Source: CAYVNU01 sp964453265 (lineage in GTDB: Bacteria; Patescibacteriota; Doudnabacteria; UBA920). Taken from it: a stretch of 64,000 nucleotides of DNA. How positions within the stretch are numbered: the first letter of the stretch is position 1; the number at the start of each line of letters is the position of its first letter. Position numbers and translations under genes: made by a program. The stretch covers positions 81,342-145,341 of the forward strand of contig CAYVNU010000002.1 of the NCBI GenBank assembly GCA_964453265.1, in the 5' to 3' direction. Positions 63,677 through 64,000 of this stretch are shown here, piece by piece. Below the pieces are notes generated by a model that was not told the origin of the DNA, ran no database searches, and saw only the letters and a program-made list of their open reading frames with translations.

Positions 63677-64000
63677 TTACTTATTCTCTTTATCCATTCC
63701 AATATCTTTTAGTGGGTAACCATAACCTGCTCCTCCGCCACGATTTGAAAAAAGGCCTCCATTAATAAACGTAAGTTTACCAGGCGCTTTAGTTTGAAAT
63801 TCAAACTCAATTTCTCCAAAGATTTGCGCAGCCAAAGCCTGGTCATTTTGTACCCAAGCACTTTTTTTTCCACTAGTTTCTTTCACTAATTTTACAAACC
63901 TTGTGTCTAATGATCTCACTGGTACTTGATTAACTACATTAGCCGCGCAATATGCTCCAACAGAAAATTCAGCAAAAGGATCACCGTCAAAACTTTCAGG
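63677..64000 (-). CDS. Unrecognised protein, C-terminal part only
   Basis: The frame is open from the right edge of the window (PESFDGDPFAEFSVGAYCAA) to KDIGMDKENK, giving 107 visible residues. The segments LTFINGGLFSNRGGGAGYGYP and EIEFEFQTKAPGKLTF look like beta-structure with a glycine-rich turn. I do not recognise the family, and the N-terminus lies outside the window. An internal GTG at 63919 is not needed as a start. A terminator follows at 63540. Confidence 0.6.
   Translation of the reverse strand, partial: PESFDGDPFAEFSVGAYCAANVVNQVPVRSLDTRFVKLVKETSGKKSAWVQNDQALAAQIFGEIEFEFQTKAPGKLTFINGGLFSNRGGGAGYGYPLKDIGMDKENK

Overview
The window is an AT-rich bacterial scaffold of 64 kb carrying two 100-base runs of N. 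It most likely comes from a Candidate Phyla Radiation (Patescibacteria) genome. That placement is an inference from four things: a compact alpha-operon (infA-rpmJ-rpsM-rpsK-rpsD-rpoA-rplQ followed by rplM-rpsI), an alanyl-tRNA synthetase that stops after the editing domain, a large set of envelope glycan and surface-protein genes, and several proteins without close textbook relatives. I saw no rRNA, tRNA or CRISPR array. Most genes between 1 and 53 kb lie on the minus strand; the stretch 54-59 kb is on the plus strand.

Layout. 1-6.5 kb: an envelope glycan operon (initiating sugar-phosphate transferase, three GT4 transferases, a MurG-like GT28 enzyme, a patatin-like lipase). 6.6-7.1 kb: RNase P RNA with its own promoter and terminator. 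7.1-9.7 kb: a SIMPL-domain protein and an accessory AlbA_2/HATPase protein. 9.9-14.4 kb: ribosomal proteins, RNA polymerase alpha and IF-1. 14.5-21.2 kb: a membrane protein, glucose-6-phosphate isomerase, a frameshifted DUF559 endonuclease flanked by hairpin inverted repeats, alaS and a CtpA-type protease. 21.4-30.9 kb: a second glycan cluster (two GT2 enzymes, methyltransferase, two polymerase/ligase-like membrane proteins, GT4, cytidylyltransferase, flippase), with a small isolated gene at 23.2 kb. 31-46 kb: cell-surface functions (lytic transglycosylase-like protein, two secreted proteins sharing a C-terminal repeat, one of them a subtilase, GalE with an antitoxin-like N-terminus, a 1485-residue surface protein with a sorting signal, a sortase, a CAP protein). 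46-50 kb: dTDP-rhamnose genes rmlA, rmlD and rmlB. 50-53.5 kb: an inactive HtrA-like protein, lgt and a DEDD exonuclease. 53.6-54.2 kb: a structured RNA and the aspS leader. 54.2-59 kb: aspS, a YbaK-like deacylase, scpA and scpB. 59-63.4 kb: a ROK kinase and two glycosidases around an EamA transporter.

How the genes fit together. Two glycan clusters plus dTDP-rhamnose, GalE and a flippase/polymerase pair imply a lipid-linked surface polysaccharide. The sortase, the sorting-signal protein, Lgt, the CAP protein and the secreted repeat proteins imply a decorated cell surface. The ROK kinase, transporter and glycosidases may form a small sugar-salvage unit.

The least expected signals are not ordinary genes. 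(1) A twin stem-loop element occurs twice, in the leaders of aspS and rmlD; its loop sequences are conserved and mutually complementary while the stems are unrelated but still pair. (2) A GC-rich structured RNA of about 350 nt carries an 8-codon ORF behind a near-perfect Shine-Dalgarno. (3) A DUF559 endonuclease gene is bounded by inverted hairpin repeats whose relatives sit in frame inside two glycosyltransferase genes. (4) Several other palindromic inserts interrupt essential genes in frame. (5) The infA frame has no ATG, GTG or TTG start.
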